Assembly: GCA_025355465.1 (NCBI GenBank)
Contig: JANXZO010000042.1
Coordinates: 62,001 to 126,000, forward strand
Reading direction: 5' to 3'
DNA length: 64,000 nt
DNA from: Bacteroidales bacterium
Lineage (GTDB): Bacteria > Bacteroidota > Bacteroidia > Bacteroidales > FEN-979
Shown here one piece after another: positions 7,919 through 17,321 of the stretch; the first letter of the stretch is position 1; each line of letters begins with the position of its first letter. The notes below the pieces were generated by a model that saw nothing but the letters and a program-made list of their open reading frames with translations, searched no databases and was not told where the DNA came from. A program made the position numbers and the translations under genes.

Positions 7919-8140
7919 TTACTTCTTTTCAGTGGTGCTGGCAGGGGGATCTTTTTCGCCGGGTTTATTCATCTCTTCTTCGAGACCGGTCATGCCGTCT
8001 TTAAAACTCTTAACACCCTTGCCAAGACCTTTCATTAATTCGGGAATCTTCTTGCCGCCGAAAAGCAGCAATACGACCAATGCGATAAGGAGCAATTCTG
8101 TGGTGCCCAATCCGAAAATCAATAAAATAGATAGGTTCAT
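7919..8140 (-). CDS. tatA: Twin-arginine translocase subunit TatA/TatE
   Basis: 73 residues. Seen: one N-terminal transmembrane helix ([17 protein letters not shown]), the FGxKKIPEL hinge ([20 protein letters not shown]) and an amphipathic helix followed by a charged Lys/Glu tail, the exact TatA layout. TatA oligomers form the translocation pathway together with TatC (encoded at 954-1787, about 6 kb away). No TatB-like gene is seen, consistent with minimal TatAC systems of Bacteroidota. Its promoter element is at 8172-8179. Confidence 0.95.
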   Translation of the reverse strand: MNLSILLIFGLGTTELLLIALVVLLLFGGKKIPELMKGLGKGVKSFKDGMTGLEEEMNKPGEKDPPASTTEKK

Positions 8141-8171
8141 TGTTGGCTGAATTAGCAGGTAAGATAATGTG

Positions 8172-8179
8172 CAAAGATA
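8172..8179 (-). promoter_or_regulatory. Bacteroidetes-type -7 element for tatA
   Basis: TATCTTTG on the minus strand, 32 bases before the tatA ATG, overlapping the gap to queA. No -33 core recognised. Confidence 0.45.
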
Positions 8180-8187
8180 ATAAAAAG

Positions 8188-9432
8188 TTACCGGATTGGA
8201 TCAGGTGGCGGAAAAAAGAGACATGCATCGCCATAGCTCAGGAACCGGAACCCGCCGTGCAGGGCAAACTGATACGCATCACGCCAACCCGGTCCGGCCA
8301 TCGCTGCAACAAGCAGCAGAAGGGTGCTCTTTGGCATGTGAAAATTTGTAATGAGCGCAGTTACAATTCTGAAAGAATAACCCGGCATGATGAGCAGGTG
8401 AGTCAGGGCATGGATTTCATCCAGACTGCGTTTTTTCATCAATTTAACCAGTGCGTCGAGAGCAATTGTTGCCCCGGGAAGGGTGGCAGGATTTTGGTAG
8501 GGCTCCCATTGTCCGATCGAGAAACAGTTTTGTGTATCCCCCGCCAGTATCTTCAAACCGATCCAATACAACGTTTCAATTGTTCGTGCAGAGGTAGTAC
8601 CAACGGCGATCACCGGCTTCCCGCAATGCGCCAGGATTTTTTCAATGGTGGCTTTTGAAACAACGATCTTCTCCCCGTGCATTTCATGGTCAGCAATCGT
8701 TTCACTTGTGACAGGCCGGAATGTACCCACCCCTACATGCAGCGTTACCTTTGCAAACTTATGACCTGCTTCACCAAGCTGAGCCAACAGATCCTGAGTG
8801 AAATGGAGTCCGGCGGTGGGAGCGGCAACAGAACCATCCTTCTCGGCATAAACTGTCTGGTACCTTGATTCATCATCGGGGTCCGTCTCCCGTTCAATAT
8901 AAGGTGGTAATGGTACCAATCCGGCATGCTCCAGCACTTCAGCAAAAATAAGTCCGGGTGGGTCCCATTTGAATTCAATGTTAAAGGATCCGTCATTGTT
9001 ATGCTGGAGAACCCCCGCCATAAGGTCGACAGCGGCGGTATCGGTGCGAATCTGTTTTACAAGCATTCCGGTTTTCCACCTTTTCATGTTTCCAACGAGA
9101 CATTTCCATACGCAGCTTCCTTGCTGAAGAAAGGCCTCCTGGACCTCAGCGGCAGGGGAGACGGGCTCCAGGCAAAAGATTTCTATCCGGGTCCCGGAAG
9201 GTTTGTGAAAAATAATCCGGGCACGAATGACCTTTGTATCATTGAAAACAAGCAGACTTTTTTCGGGAAGATGTTCGCCAAGACCAGAGAAGATGTCCTG
9301 TTCAATATTCCCTCCGGAATATATTAAAAGTCTTGATTCTTCTCTTGTTTCCGGCGGAAACTGAGCAATTTGACCGGCAGGTAGAACATAATCGTAATCC
9401 TTAATGTAGATGGTTGAGGACTGTCTCTTCAT
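8188..9432 (-). CDS. queA: tRNA preQ1(34) S-adenosylmethionine ribosyltransferase-isomerase
   Basis: 414 residues. QueA transfers and rearranges the ribosyl part of SAM onto 7-aminomethyl-7-deazaguanine at tRNA position 34, giving epoxyqueuosine. Seen: N-terminal [20 protein letters not shown] with the family's LP..IAQ.P segment, [24 protein letters not shown] and [21 protein letters not shown], and the C-terminal [16 protein letters not shown]. It is longer than the E. coli enzyme (about 356), with insertions usual in Bacteroidota. Starts at the ATG at 9432. Stands alone; other queuosine genes are not in the window. Confidence 0.95.
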   Translation of the reverse strand: MKRQSSTIYIKDYDYVLPAGQIAQFPPETREESRLLIYSGGNIEQDIFSGLGEHLPEKSLLVFNDTKVIRARIIFHKPSGTRIEIFCLEPVSPAAEVQEAFLQQGSCVWKCLVGNMKRWKTGMLVKQIRTDTAAVDLMAGVLQHNNDGSFNIEFKWDPPGLIFAEVLEHAGLVPLPPYIERETDPDDESRYQTVYAEKDGSVAAPTAGLHFTQDLLAQLGEAGHKFAKVTLHVGVGTFRPVTSETIADHEMHGEKIVVSKATIEKILAHCGKPVIAVGTTSARTIETLYWIGLKILAGDTQNCFSIGQWEPYQNPATLPGATIALDALVKLMKKRSLDEIHALTHLLIMPGYSFRIVTALITNFHMPKSTLLLLVAAMAGPGWRDAYQFALHGGFRFLSYGDACLFFPPPDPIR

Positions 9433-9452
9433 CGGATCCTTCGATGGTGAAT

Positions 9453-10904
9453 TTATTGTTTTTTCTCGGTTGAGAAAAAGTTCGGTTTATAGGTGACCAT
9501 GATGTAGGCGTACTGGGCAAACTTGCTCGTTCCGACAGCCACCTTATTCAGTGTTTCCATCGTTGAAGTAGGAAGGAAAAAGCAGTAAGCCGCATTGATT
9601 TCAAGATTGGGAGCCGGCTTGTAGACGTACATCAGATCTATTTCTGAACCGAGGCTCTTATTAACTGCTGTGTATGGCAACTGGCCTTTTTTGGTCGGGG
9701 TAACGCCAAGATAACCGTAGGGTATACTGAACCAGCGATAGGTTGCCTCCAACGACATTTTTTCGTTGAAGTACACGGTGGCTCTTGCATAGAGGTCATT
9801 TAATCCCGGACTGGCATTATCTTTCACCATTGAATTAAACAAGTCCATATAGCCATAGGCACGATGGGAGGTGCCGTAAAGGGTGCTGAAGCCGGTAACT
9901 TTTGTCTTCAGGGCGCTTGTATCCGCGTAATTGTTTCCGCTAAGCTGTTCCCACCCAGCCTGGATCTTGAACTGTTTTACCGGCTGGAATGCGGCCCATA
10001 AAGTATAAAAGTATGCCGTCAGATTTCGGCTGTCGCGGATCTTTCCATACTGGTAAAACCCGTTCACAAAAAAGCTCCACTTGGCCAGGTTCAGTCCTAC
10101 GGTTGCACCGAAAGTGGTTCGTGCGTAAAGCGTGTTGGGAAACTCTTCGGTGGAGGTGGTTTTTGTGACATTGGGGAGGACAGTGGTCCCGATGATTGAA
10201 TCATGTTCATTGCGGATAAACAGGGTGTCGTACGTCGTTTTTATTTTCGTACTGGTGATGTTATTTTTCTGGAATGCATCAAGAACCTCGGTGTATGTAA
10301 TGGTTAATTTGTTGTCGAAAAGCTTGAAATTGCCATAAAAAAAGCCAAGGTACTTGTAGTTGTTGCGCATGTTGTAAGAGTTCATGTAAGCACTTGCCGG
10401 TGCAATATTATTTGCTGCCAGCCCGAAATTTCCCCAGTAGCCCCGGCTTTTTTGCTCGTACTGTGCAATGACGATATCATGCGTTGCTCCCCACATACTC
10501 CAGTTCGAAAGTCCGAAGATGCGCTCATCATCGTACGATACCTCCATACGACCGACCTTGAGGCCAAAAGATTTCGTGAAATTATACTGGAACCATGCTT
10601 CGAAGATGTTCACTGTGTTTTTGGAAATGGTGTCGGAAGAGTAATAGTTCTGACCGAATACAAATGCATCATACAAGGAAAACCGGGTAGTGATCTTTTC
10701 GGTTTTGTAGTCAAAAATAAGACGTGCCCTGCCGAGTATATCAACATATGGAATTTTGGACGAATCCCTCAGTGACATATATCCGTCGCGGTACTCCCCA
10801 CGCATCCTGAATTCACCCGAAATACTGAACTGTGCATACAGATTAGTACTGGAAAGAAGAAGAATTCCCAAGATAATCAAACCGGCAGTAAACCCTTTTC
10901 TCAT
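9453..10904 (-). CDS. Outer-membrane beta-barrel porin-like protein
   Basis: 483 residues. A Sec signal peptide (residues 1-24, ending NLYAQ) precedes alternating amphipathic strands over the whole length, with aromatic girdle residues and many Tyr/Asn/Thr, typical of an outer-membrane barrel. The opening QFSISGEFRMRGEYRDG, SLYDAFVFGQN and LKVGRMEVSYDDERIFG resemble alginate-export/porin family barrels, where 'R...E.R' and 'VGR..' strands are common. Substrate unknown. It ends 21 bases after queA begins on the same strand, but it has its own -7 element at 10941-10948. Confidence 0.75.
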   Translation of the reverse strand: MRKGFTAGLIILGILLLSSTNLYAQFSISGEFRMRGEYRDGYMSLRDSSKIPYVDILGRARLIFDYKTEKITTRFSLYDAFVFGQNYYSSDTISKNTVNIFEAWFQYNFTKSFGLKVGRMEVSYDDERIFGLSNWSMWGATHDIVIAQYEQKSRGYWGNFGLAANNIAPASAYMNSYNMRNNYKYLGFFYGNFKLFDNKLTITYTEVLDAFQKNNITSTKIKTTYDTLFIRNEHDSIIGTTVLPNVTKTTSTEEFPNTLYARTTFGATVGLNLAKWSFFVNGFYQYGKIRDSRNLTAYFYTLWAAFQPVKQFKIQAGWEQLSGNNYADTSALKTKVTGFSTLYGTSHRAYGYMDLFNSMVKDNASPGLNDLYARATVYFNEKMSLEATYRWFSIPYGYLGVTPTKKGQLPYTAVNKSLGSEIDLMYVYKPAPNLEINAAYCFFLPTSTMETLNKVAVGTSKFAQYAYIMVTYKPNFFSTEKKQ

Positions 10905-10940
10905 ATTTTCTGCAATAAATTAATCCATTGAAGTGTCGCG

Positions 10941-10948
10941 CAAAAGTA
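10941..10948 (-). promoter_or_regulatory. Bacteroidetes-type -7 element for the porin gene
   Basis: TACTTTTG on the minus strand, 37 bases before the ATG at 10904. No -33 core recognised. Confidence 0.5.
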
Positions 10949-11028
10949 TTGAAAAAAGGTGGGTTTGCAGTGAACTCATTTTCGCGGGAGCAGAAATATT
11001 TCATACTTTTACCTGAATATTTACAGCC

Positions 11029-11772
11029 ATGAACATCAAGCCGCATATTCCAAATACCATCACCACAATGAACCTCGTCGCAGGGATGGTTTCACTGACT
11101 TTTTCCATTGAACACCACCTGGTTTGGGCTGCAGTTATGGTTTTTGCTGCAGCCATCTTTGACTACCTCGACGGAACCGCTGCGCGCGTGCTCAAAGCCT
11201 ATTCTGAACTGGGAAAACAGCTCGACTCCCTGGCCGATCTCGTCTCCTTCGGCGTAGCTCCCGGCATCATCGTTTTTCAGTTGCTCTCTGTTAACTGCGA
11301 AGGCAGTTGCAACATCCTCGAGCGGATGCACATCACCCCGTATTTTGCACTTCTTATCCCGGTTTGTTCCGCACTCCGGCTGGCAAAATTCAACATCGAC
11401 CTTCGTCAGGAGGTGAATTTCATTGGTCTCCCCACACCCGCCAATGCACTGTTTTTTGCCTCTATCCCGCTTGTATTATGGGTTCAGCCACAATTATTCA
11501 GTCTGGTTCGCCTCGGGTTCCTTGGGGATTTTTTTTCCAACACACGGGTGCTGGCAATCCTTACCGTCCTGTTCTCCTACATGCTGATCTCCGAGTTCAG
11601 CATATTTTCCATGAAGATCAACTCCTTCGCATGGAAGGGAAATGAACTGCGTTATACACTATTGGGCTGCTCCATAATACTTCTGACGCTGTTTTCACTC
11701 AGTGCCATCCCGATCATTATCATACTCTACATCCTGCTCTCAATAATTTTTCAGGGCATGATTGATCAGTGA
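11029..11772 (+). CDS. pssA: CDP-diacylglycerol-serine O-phosphatidyltransferase
   Basis: 247 residues, integral membrane. It makes phosphatidylserine, the precursor of phosphatidylethanolamine. The CDP-alcohol phosphatidyltransferase signature D-G-x2-A-R-x8-G-x3-D-x3-D is complete in LDGTAARVLKAYSELGKQLD followed by SLAD (residues about 48-71). About six to seven helices follow, with FIGLPTPANALFFASIPL typical of bacterial PssA. No psd gene is adjacent. The upstream sequence has TACTTTTA (one mismatch from TAnnTTTG). Confidence 0.93.
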   Translation: MNIKPHIPNTITTMNLVAGMVSLTFSIEHHLVWAAVMVFAAAIFDYLDGTAARVLKAYSELGKQLDSLADLVSFGVAPGIIVFQLLSVNCEGSCNILERMHITPYFALLIPVCSALRLAKFNIDLRQEVNFIGLPTPANALFFASIPLVLWVQPQLFSLVRLGFLGDFFSNTRVLAILTVLFSYMLISEFSIFSMKINSFAWKGNELRYTLLGCSIILLTLFSLSAIPIIIILYILLSIIFQGMIDQ

Positions 11773-11820
11773 AATTTCTGCGGGCAAAAGGACCAGATGA
11801 AGGATTGCTATATGGGTGAG

Positions 11821-12543
11821 CTACCTCAATTCAAAATTCTGGCCTAAGTAAACTTTGCGAACATGTTCATCATCGGCTAGTTCCTGGCTGGTTCCTGCCC
11901 GCAGGATGGATCCCTCGAAAAGAAGATAGGAACGATCGGTGATGGTTAAGGTTTCATGTACGTTGTGATCGGTGATGAGGACTCCGATATTTTTTTGCTT
12001 CAACTTATAAACGATCTGTTGAATATCTTCCACCGCGATGGGGTCGATCCCGGCGAAAGGTTCGTCGAGAAGGATGAATTTTGGGTCAACAGCCAGGCAA
12101 CGGGCGATCTCTGTCCGCCTGCGTTCACCGCCGGAAAGGGTTATTCCGTCGCTTTTTCGCACGTGCTGCAATCCGAATTCATCGAGCAATCGTTCAAGTT
12201 TTTCTTTCTGCTGATCTTTGGTAAGGTCGGTAAATTCAAGGATGGACCGGATGTTGTCTTCCACACTGAGTTTTCTGAATACTGAAGCTTCCTGGGGAAG
12301 GTAGCTGATCCCCTTTTGTGCCCTTTTGTACATCGGTAAACGGGTGATGTCCGTATCATCCAAATAAACAACACCGGAAACCGGTTTAATCAGGCCAACG
12401 ATGATGTAAAACGAAGTGGTTTTTCCGGCCCCGTTCGGACCGAGAAGCCCCACAATCTCGCCCTGATTCAGTTCGATCGAAACCTGGTTTACCACAGTAC
12501 GTTTGCGGTATCTTTTAACAATTTTTTCGGTACGGAGAATCAT
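11821..12543 (-). CDS. lptB: LPS export ABC transporter ATP-binding protein LptB
   Basis: 240 residues from the ATG at 12543, which gives the standard LptB opening [15 protein letters not shown]; an ATG at 12582 would overlap kdsD by 29 bases and adds a non-conserved leader. LptB powers extraction of lipopolysaccharide from the inner membrane with LptF/G/C. Seen: Walker [14 protein letters not shown]-loop in [13 protein letters not shown], signature [16 protein letters not shown], Walker [18 protein letters not shown]-loop ITDHNVHET. It lies 10 bases after kdsD, linking lipid A/Kdo supply and export. An LptF/G-family permease is at 48391-49824. Confidence 0.95.
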   Translation of the reverse strand: MILRTEKIVKRYRKRTVVNQVSIELNQGEIVGLLGPNGAGKTTSFYIIVGLIKPVSGVVYLDDTDITRLPMYKRAQKGISYLPQEASVFRKLSVEDNIRSILEFTDLTKDQQKEKLERLLDEFGLQHVRKSDGITLSGGERRRTEIARCLAVDPKFILLDEPFAGIDPIAVEDIQQIVYKLKQKNIGVLITDHNVHETLTITDRSYLLFEGSILRAGTSQELADDEHVRKVYLGQNFELR

Positions 12544-12553
12544 GGAGTCGGTT

Positions 12554-13519
12554 TTATAAGATTCCTTCGCGGAGGATATCATGGAGGTGAATCACACCTT
12601 TGTATATTGATTTATCAACGACAAGCAACTGGGTAATGTTGTGCTTGCGCATGATCGATAATGCCTCAACCACCAGCGTGCCGGAACTTATGGTGCGTGG
12701 AGACTTCGTCATGATGTCGCTGGCGTGGAGGGTGGTGATGTCTGAATTATTTTCCAGCATCCGCCGAAGGTCGCCATCGGTAACGATCCCCACCAGCCTG
12801 CTTCCTTTCAGCACGGCGGTTGCCCCAAGGCGCTTTGAGGAAATTTCTACAATTACAGTTTTGATATTGTCATTATGCATTACCTTTGGTGCCTGATTGT
12901 TGGTGTAGAGATCGGCCACCTTCAGGTACATCTGCTTCCCCAGCGACCCGCCCGGATGCAGTCTGGCGAAGTCTCCGGCCGTGAATCCGCGGGCTTCAAG
13001 GAGGCAAACGGCGAGTGCATCGCCCATCACCATCTGGGCAGTGGTGCTGGAGGTAGGAACCAGGTTATTAGGACAGGCTTCCCGCGGAACAGTAGTGTCA
13101 ATGACACAGTCAGCTTGCTTCGCAAGATATGACTGGGTGTTTCCGACGATTGCAAGGAGGCTGCTTCCGTACTCCTTCAGGAGTGGAACAAGAACTTTGA
13201 TCTCTGGTGTTTCGCCGCTCTTTGAAATGCACATTACAATATCCTCTTTGAGGATGGTGCCGAGATCGCCGTGGATTGCATCTGCAGCATGCATAAATAT
13301 AGCCGGCGTCCCGGTAGAGTTAAACGTCGCAACGATCTTCTGACCGATCACGGCGCTTTTACCAATGCCGGTAACCACAATGCGACCCCGGGAGTTGTGA
13401 ATCAGTTCAACACATCGCAGGAAGTCTTCATTGACGGAATTAACCAGTCCGGAAATTGCACTGGCTTCAGCTTTGATCGTATTAACCGCGATAGATTTAA
13501 TCGTCTTTGAATTTTTCAA
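12554..13519 (-). CDS. kdsD: Arabinose-5-phosphate isomerase (KpsF/GutQ/KdsD family)
   Basis: 321 residues. Converts ribulose-5-phosphate to arabinose-5-phosphate, the first step of Kdo synthesis for LPS. Seen: SIS domain (about 35-170) with [26 protein letters not shown] and SKSGETPEI; then [13 protein letters not shown] and two CBS domains (about 200-321) with [13 protein letters not shown]. The frame has no ATG: the start is the TTG at 13519, since a stop codon lies 30 bases upstream in frame. Followed by lptB, so the two LPS genes form a unit. Confidence 0.93.
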   Translation of the reverse strand: MKNSKTIKSIAVNTIKAEASAISGLVNSVNEDFLRCVELIHNSRGRIVVTGIGKSAVIGQKIVATFNSTGTPAIFMHAADAIHGDLGTILKEDIVMCISKSGETPEIKVLVPLLKEYGSSLLAIVGNTQSYLAKQADCVIDTTVPREACPNNLVPTSSTTAQMVMGDALAVCLLEARGFTAGDFARLHPGGSLGKQMYLKVADLYTNNQAPKVMHNDNIKTVIVEISSKRLGATAVLKGSRLVGIVTDGDLRRMLENNSDITTLHASDIMTKSPRTISSGTLVVEALSIMRKHNITQLLVVDKSIYKGVIHLHDILREGIL

Positions 13520-13567
13520 TGCACAATTTTTTTTAAAAATATTTGTTTATTCCAAACCATTTCTGCT

Positions 13568-13575
13568 TATATTTG
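13568..13575 (+). promoter_or_regulatory. Bacteroidetes-type promoter for recQ
   Basis: TATATTTG with an upstream TTTG at 13542-13545 (22-base spacing), 73 bases before the recQ ATG. The surrounding DNA is strongly AT-rich. Confidence 0.55.
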
Positions 13576-13648
13576 TCTATAAGCGTATTAATTCTGTTAA
13601 AATCAAGTTACCCTGAGCAAAAGTACAAAAATAAATTCGAGTCCTGCA

Positions 13649-15850
13649 ATGGCCAAAGGGAAGGAGGAGCGCACAATCCATGAAACGCTGAAAAAGGTTT
13701 TCGGGTTTGACAGCTTCAAAGGGAACCAGGAGGCTATTATCCAAAGTGTACTGGCAAATAAAGATACCTTTGTCATCATGCCTACAGGAGGCGGCAAATC
13801 ACTTTGCTACCAGCTCCCTGCACTGATGCAGCCGGGAACTGCCATTATTGTATCTCCGCTGATCGCCCTGATGAAGAACCAGGTCGACTCCATGCGCAGT
13901 TTCGGAACGGAAAACGATGTTGCCCATTTTATGAACTCTTCGCTGAGCAAGCAGGAGATCACACAGGTAAAACAGGATATTGTTGACGGAAAGACCAAGC
14001 TGCTTTATGTAGCGCCGGAAACCATTACGAAAGAGGAAAATGTCGAATTTCTCAGAAACATAAAAATTTCGTTTTATGCCATTGATGAAGCCCATTGTAT
14101 TTCGGAATGGGGTCATGATTTTCGTCCTGAATACCGCAGACTGAGGCCGATCATCGATGCCATCGGACAAAAGGTTCCGGTTATCGCCCTTACAGCAACG
14201 GCAACCCCCAAGGTTCAGCTCGACATCCAGAAGAATCTGAACATGATGGATTCAGAGGTGTACCTCTCCTCCTTCAATCGGCCAAATCTCTATTACGAAG
14301 TGCGGGCAAAGACCAAAAACGTCTCCAAGGATATTATTAAGTTCATCAAAGGACATACTGGTAAATCGGGGATTGTTTATTGCCTCAGTCGCAAAAAGGT
14401 TGAAGAACTCGCCGAAACATTTGTGGTGAACGGGATCAAAGCTTTACCTTACCATGCCGGACTGGATGCATCGACACGCCGCCAGAACCAGGATAAGTTC
14501 CTGATGGAGGAGGTTGATGTGATCGTTGCCACCATTGCGTTTGGCATGGGTATCGATAAACCCGATGTGCGTTTTGTAATTCATTACGATATGCCCAAGA
14601 GTCTCGAAGGTTATTACCAGGAGACAGGGCGGTCGGGGCGCGATGATGGAGAGGGAAATTGTGTTGCCTTCTACAGCTACGATGATATCCAGAAGCTGGA
14701 GAAATTCCTTAAAGGGAAATCTGTGGCCGAACAGGAGATTGCCAAACAACTGCTGATGGAAACAGTTGCCTATAGCGAATCTTCCGTTTGCCGCAGGAAA
14801 CAGCTGCTGCACTATTTCGGGGAGATCGCCAAAGAGGATAATTGCCAGAATTGTGATAATTGCATGCATCCCAAGAAAAAATTTGAAGGTAAACAGTATG
14901 TTCAGCTTGTCCTCGAAGCTGTTCTAGCGGTGAAACAACAATTCAAAAACAAGCATATTATCAATATCCTGCTTGGCAAGAGTACCGCTTCCATGAAATC
15001 TTACAAGCACAACAAGCTTGAGGTTTTCGGTAAGGGTGCAGACCGCGATGAGAAATTCTGGAATGCCGTTATCCGGCAAACACTGATAGAACGCCTCCTT
15101 AGCAAGGATATAGAAAATTATGGACTACTGAAAATCAGTCCGGAAGGGGCTGAGTTTCTGAAAAGTCCGTTCTCGATCATGCTTGTTGATGACCATGACT
15201 TTGAAAATCCAGAGGAGGAGGAACTTTTCGAAGCGCTCGGTTCGAAGAGCAGTACGGCAGACAAAACATTGTTCGCTCTCTTAAAGGACCTGCGTAAAGA
15301 GATTGCACGCAAGGAAAAACTTCCGCCGTTCGTTATTTTCCAGGACCCTTCCCTCGAAGATATGGCCATCCAGTACCCGGTTACTGTGGAGGAACTCAAA
15401 CAGATAACCGGTGTTGGAGCGGGAAAGGCAACTAAATACGGTAAGCCATTTCTCGATCTGATCAAAGAGTATGTAGAAGAAAACGAGATCATCCGGCCGA
15501 TGGATATGGTGGTTAAATCGGTCGTCAACAAATCGGGGATCAAGGTGTTCATCATTCAGGGTATTGACCGGAAAGTGTCGCTGGAAGATATCGCACTGGC
15601 CAAAAACCTTACATTCGATGAGCTTTTGTACGAAATCGAAAGCATTGTCGGGTCCGGGACCAAGATAGATATTAAATATTATATCGACGAATTTGTCGAT
15701 CCTTACCACCAGGAGGAGATTTTTGAATACTTCCGTAAAGCTGAATCCGATTCTGTTGACGATGCCATCAAGGAGCTGGGAGAGGACGAATTCACCGAAG
15801 AGGAGATCCGGTTGATGCGTATTAAATTCATGTCAGAATTAGGTAATTAA
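13649..15850 (+). CDS. recQ: ATP-dependent DNA helicase RecQ
   Basis: 733 residues. A 3'-5' SF2 helicase for recombination and fork repair. Seen in order: Walker A TGGGKSLCYQLPA (about 46-58), motif II DEAHCISEWGHDFRPEYR (about 146), TATAT, helicase C domain with YHAGLD and ATIAFGMGIDKPDVRFVIHY, ETGRSGRDD, then the zinc-binding Cys set (CRRKQLLHYFG...CQNCDNC), winged helix, and an HRDC domain with PPFVIFQDPSLEDMA (about 560). A further acidic C-terminal extension of roughly 100 residues ends the protein, as is common in Bacteroidota RecQ. Followed 11 bases later by the OmpH-like gene. Confidence 0.96.
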   Translation: MAKGKEERTIHETLKKVFGFDSFKGNQEAIIQSVLANKDTFVIMPTGGGKSLCYQLPALMQPGTAIIVSPLIALMKNQVDSMRSFGTENDVAHFMNSSLSKQEITQVKQDIVDGKTKLLYVAPETITKEENVEFLRNIKISFYAIDEAHCISEWGHDFRPEYRRLRPIIDAIGQKVPVIALTATATPKVQLDIQKNLNMMDSEVYLSSFNRPNLYYEVRAKTKNVSKDIIKFIKGHTGKSGIVYCLSRKKVEELAETFVVNGIKALPYHAGLDASTRRQNQDKFLMEEVDVIVATIAFGMGIDKPDVRFVIHYDMPKSLEGYYQETGRSGRDDGEGNCVAFYSYDDIQKLEKFLKGKSVAEQEIAKQLLMETVAYSESSVCRRKQLLHYFGEIAKEDNCQNCDNCMHPKKKFEGKQYVQLVLEAVLAVKQQFKNKHIINILLGKSTASMKSYKHNKLEVFGKGADRDEKFWNAVIRQTLIERLLSKDIENYGLLKISPEGAEFLKSPFSIMLVDDHDFENPEEEELFEALGSKSSTADKTLFALLKDLRKEIARKEKLPPFVIFQDPSLEDMAIQYPVTVEELKQITGVGAGKATKYGKPFLDLIKEYVEENEIIRPMDMVVKSVVNKSGIKVFIIQGIDRKVSLEDIALAKNLTFDELLYEIESIVGSGTKIDIKYYIDEFVDPYHQEEIFEYFRKAESDSVDDAIKELGEDEFTEEEIRLMRIKFMSELGN

Positions 15851-15861
15851 CGTAACATAAC

Positions 15862-16491
15862 ATGCAAGACAACAACAAACCATTTTTAACTTTTAACATC
15901 AACACTGTACTCAGTCTTATCCTTCTGGCAGGTCTTATCATTCTTTATATTTTGCACTTCAGTGCCAAAAAGGAGGTCGCTCCCGGGTTGGCCCTTCCCG
16001 TTCAAAAGGCAGGGAGTAAATCATTATCGGTTGTTTATGTCAACATCGATTCGCTGAATACCCATTACGATTTTGTGAAGATCCTGCGGCGTGACCTGGA
16101 ATCGACGGGTAAAAAGCTGCAGACCGAAGTTCTTGCAGAACAGTCGGCACTTGAAAAGGAGGCCAATGAATTACAGCAAAAGATGTCGACCAATGCCATT
16201 ACCGAAGAAAAGGCAAAGGTGATTTATGAGCAGCTGATGCAGAAGCAGCAGGCCCTGATGCAAAAAAAAGAGCAGTATACCCAGCGGGTTGCCGAACAGG
16301 AGACAAATATGAATATCAGGTTGATCGACAGTGTTACCAATTTCCTGCGCCGGTTTAACCGGAATTATAACTTCGATTATATCATGGGTTATAAATACGG
16401 AGGAGAGATACTTGTAACCAATGATACCCTTGATATCACCAGGCCGGTTCTCGATGCACTGAATAAGGAGTACCTTTCACGTAAAAAATAG
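15862..16491 (+). CDS. OmpH/Skp-family periplasmic chaperone-like protein
   Basis: 209 residues. An N-terminal hydrophobic segment (about 15-32) with no lipobox acts as signal anchor. The remainder starts with SVVYVNIDSLNTHYDF, which is the Skp/OmpH opening strand, continues into a long charged coiled coil (about 70-150, LQTEVLAEQSALEKEANELQ), and ends with the FDYIMGYKYGGEILVTN strand of the Skp body. Skp-type proteins hold unfolded outer-membrane proteins in the periplasm. In a run with recQ and the DUF4296 lipoprotein. Confidence 0.85.
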   Translation: MQDNNKPFLTFNINTVLSLILLAGLIILYILHFSAKKEVAPGLALPVQKAGSKSLSVVYVNIDSLNTHYDFVKILRRDLESTGKKLQTEVLAEQSALEKEANELQQKMSTNAITEEKAKVIYEQLMQKQQALMQKKEQYTQRVAEQETNMNIRLIDSVTNFLRRFNRNYNFDYIMGYKYGGEILVTNDTLDITRPVLDALNKEYLSRKK

Positions 16492-16499
16492 GATAGCGG

Positions 16500-16910
16500 A
16501 TGCAGAACACGGCGTTTGTTTTCGTTGTAATTCTGTTTCTGTTAACGGGTTGTCGGGGGGATGAAAAATCGCCGGCTACCGCTGTTATTCTTTCAGCCGA
16601 CTCTGTGCTATCTCATGACAGAATGGTTTCCCTGCTCACCGATGTGCAGGTTGCCGAAGGGGCATTGACCTTGAAACGAAACCAAGGCAAGGAGACTCAG
16701 CACGCTGCTGAATTTTTATATGCTGGAATTTTCCACAAATACAGAATCTCAAGGGGTTGTTATACCGCAAATCTTTCTCATTATCAAAAAGATCCTGTGG
16801 CCTTTGTGAAAATGTACGATGAGGTAATAAAGCGGTTAACCGACCGGGAAAACAATTACGATCCAAAGCGCAGATCAAAGCCTGGTGTAAGTAGCGATCG
16901 CATTGATTAA
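16500..16910 (+). CDS. DUF4296 lipoprotein
   Basis: 136 residues. Signal peptide with lipobox LLTGC (Cys about residue 18). The body has RMVSLLTDVQVAEGAL, then IFHKYRISRGCYTANLSHYQKDP and KMYDEVIKRLTDRE, the pattern of the DUF4296 family restricted to Bacteroidota; function unknown. It begins 8 bases after the OmpH-like gene. Its last 36 bases overlap, tail to tail, the end of the opposite-strand lipoprotein gene at 16875-17300. Confidence 0.85.
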   Translation: MQNTAFVFVVILFLLTGCRGDEKSPATAVILSADSVLSHDRMVSLLTDVQVAEGALTLKRNQGKETQHAAEFLYAGIFHKYRISRGCYTANLSHYQKDPVAFVKMYDEVIKRLTDRENNYDPKRRSKPGVSSDRID

Positions 16911-17300
16911 TGTTGCACCGTCATTGATGGTGTAATTCCAGCTGATCTTTGTCGTTCCTGACATGCTTCCTCCCCCGTTGATAATCCATCCGGAGCCTAT
17001 TGTTTGATTAGGATCCAGTGAAATGCTGTTCCCTGATACTTTTGCCCCCGCCGGATTACCTGAGGAACCTGTGTTCCCGAAGTTGGAGATGAATACCCCA
17101 TCCGTTGAATTCGGATCTGCCGAAATGGTTGCTACATAGGTTTGTTTGGTCCAGGTTTCATTAACGCTCCATCGTCCCAGGAACTTAGACCTGGCATCCG
17201 TTGGGCTGGGGTCGGGATTTGTACTCTCGGTTGCGCAGGAAAAGAATACCTGACTAACGACCAGAAACAAAAGCAAGGTGGTAAAATAGTTCCTTTTCAT
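16875..17300 (-). CDS. Small lipoprotein, unknown function
   Basis: 141 residues. Signal peptide with lipobox-like VFFSCA (Cys about residue 22), then SKFLGRWSVNETW, a start typical of lipocalin-like or 'lipid-binding' small Bacteroidota lipoproteins, and Gly/Ser/Asn/Thr-rich beta strands to the end. No catalytic motif. It lies between DeoC and the DUF4296 gene; its C-terminal 12 codons overlap the DUF4296 gene on the other strand. It starts 21 bases downstream of the deoC stop, so it may be the last gene of the receptor-deoC run. Confidence 0.7.
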   Translation of the reverse strand: MKRNYFTTLLLFLVVSQVFFSCATESTNPDPSPTDARSKFLGRWSVNETWTKQTYVATISADPNSTDGVFISNFGNTGSSGNPAGAKVSGNSISLDPNQTIGSGWIINGGGSMSGTTKISWNYTINDGATLINAIATYTRL

Positions 17301-17321
17301 GTTTTTCGATACTTCGGTTAG

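Noticed and set aside
8140-9327. Plus-strand open frames across queA
   Set aside because: They lack conserved motifs and lie opposite queA, whose full set of family motifs is intact; antisense shadows.
13520-13648. A tRNA or ncRNA in the kdsD-recQ gap
   Set aside because: AT-rich, no cloverleaf or CCA end; it holds the recQ promoter.
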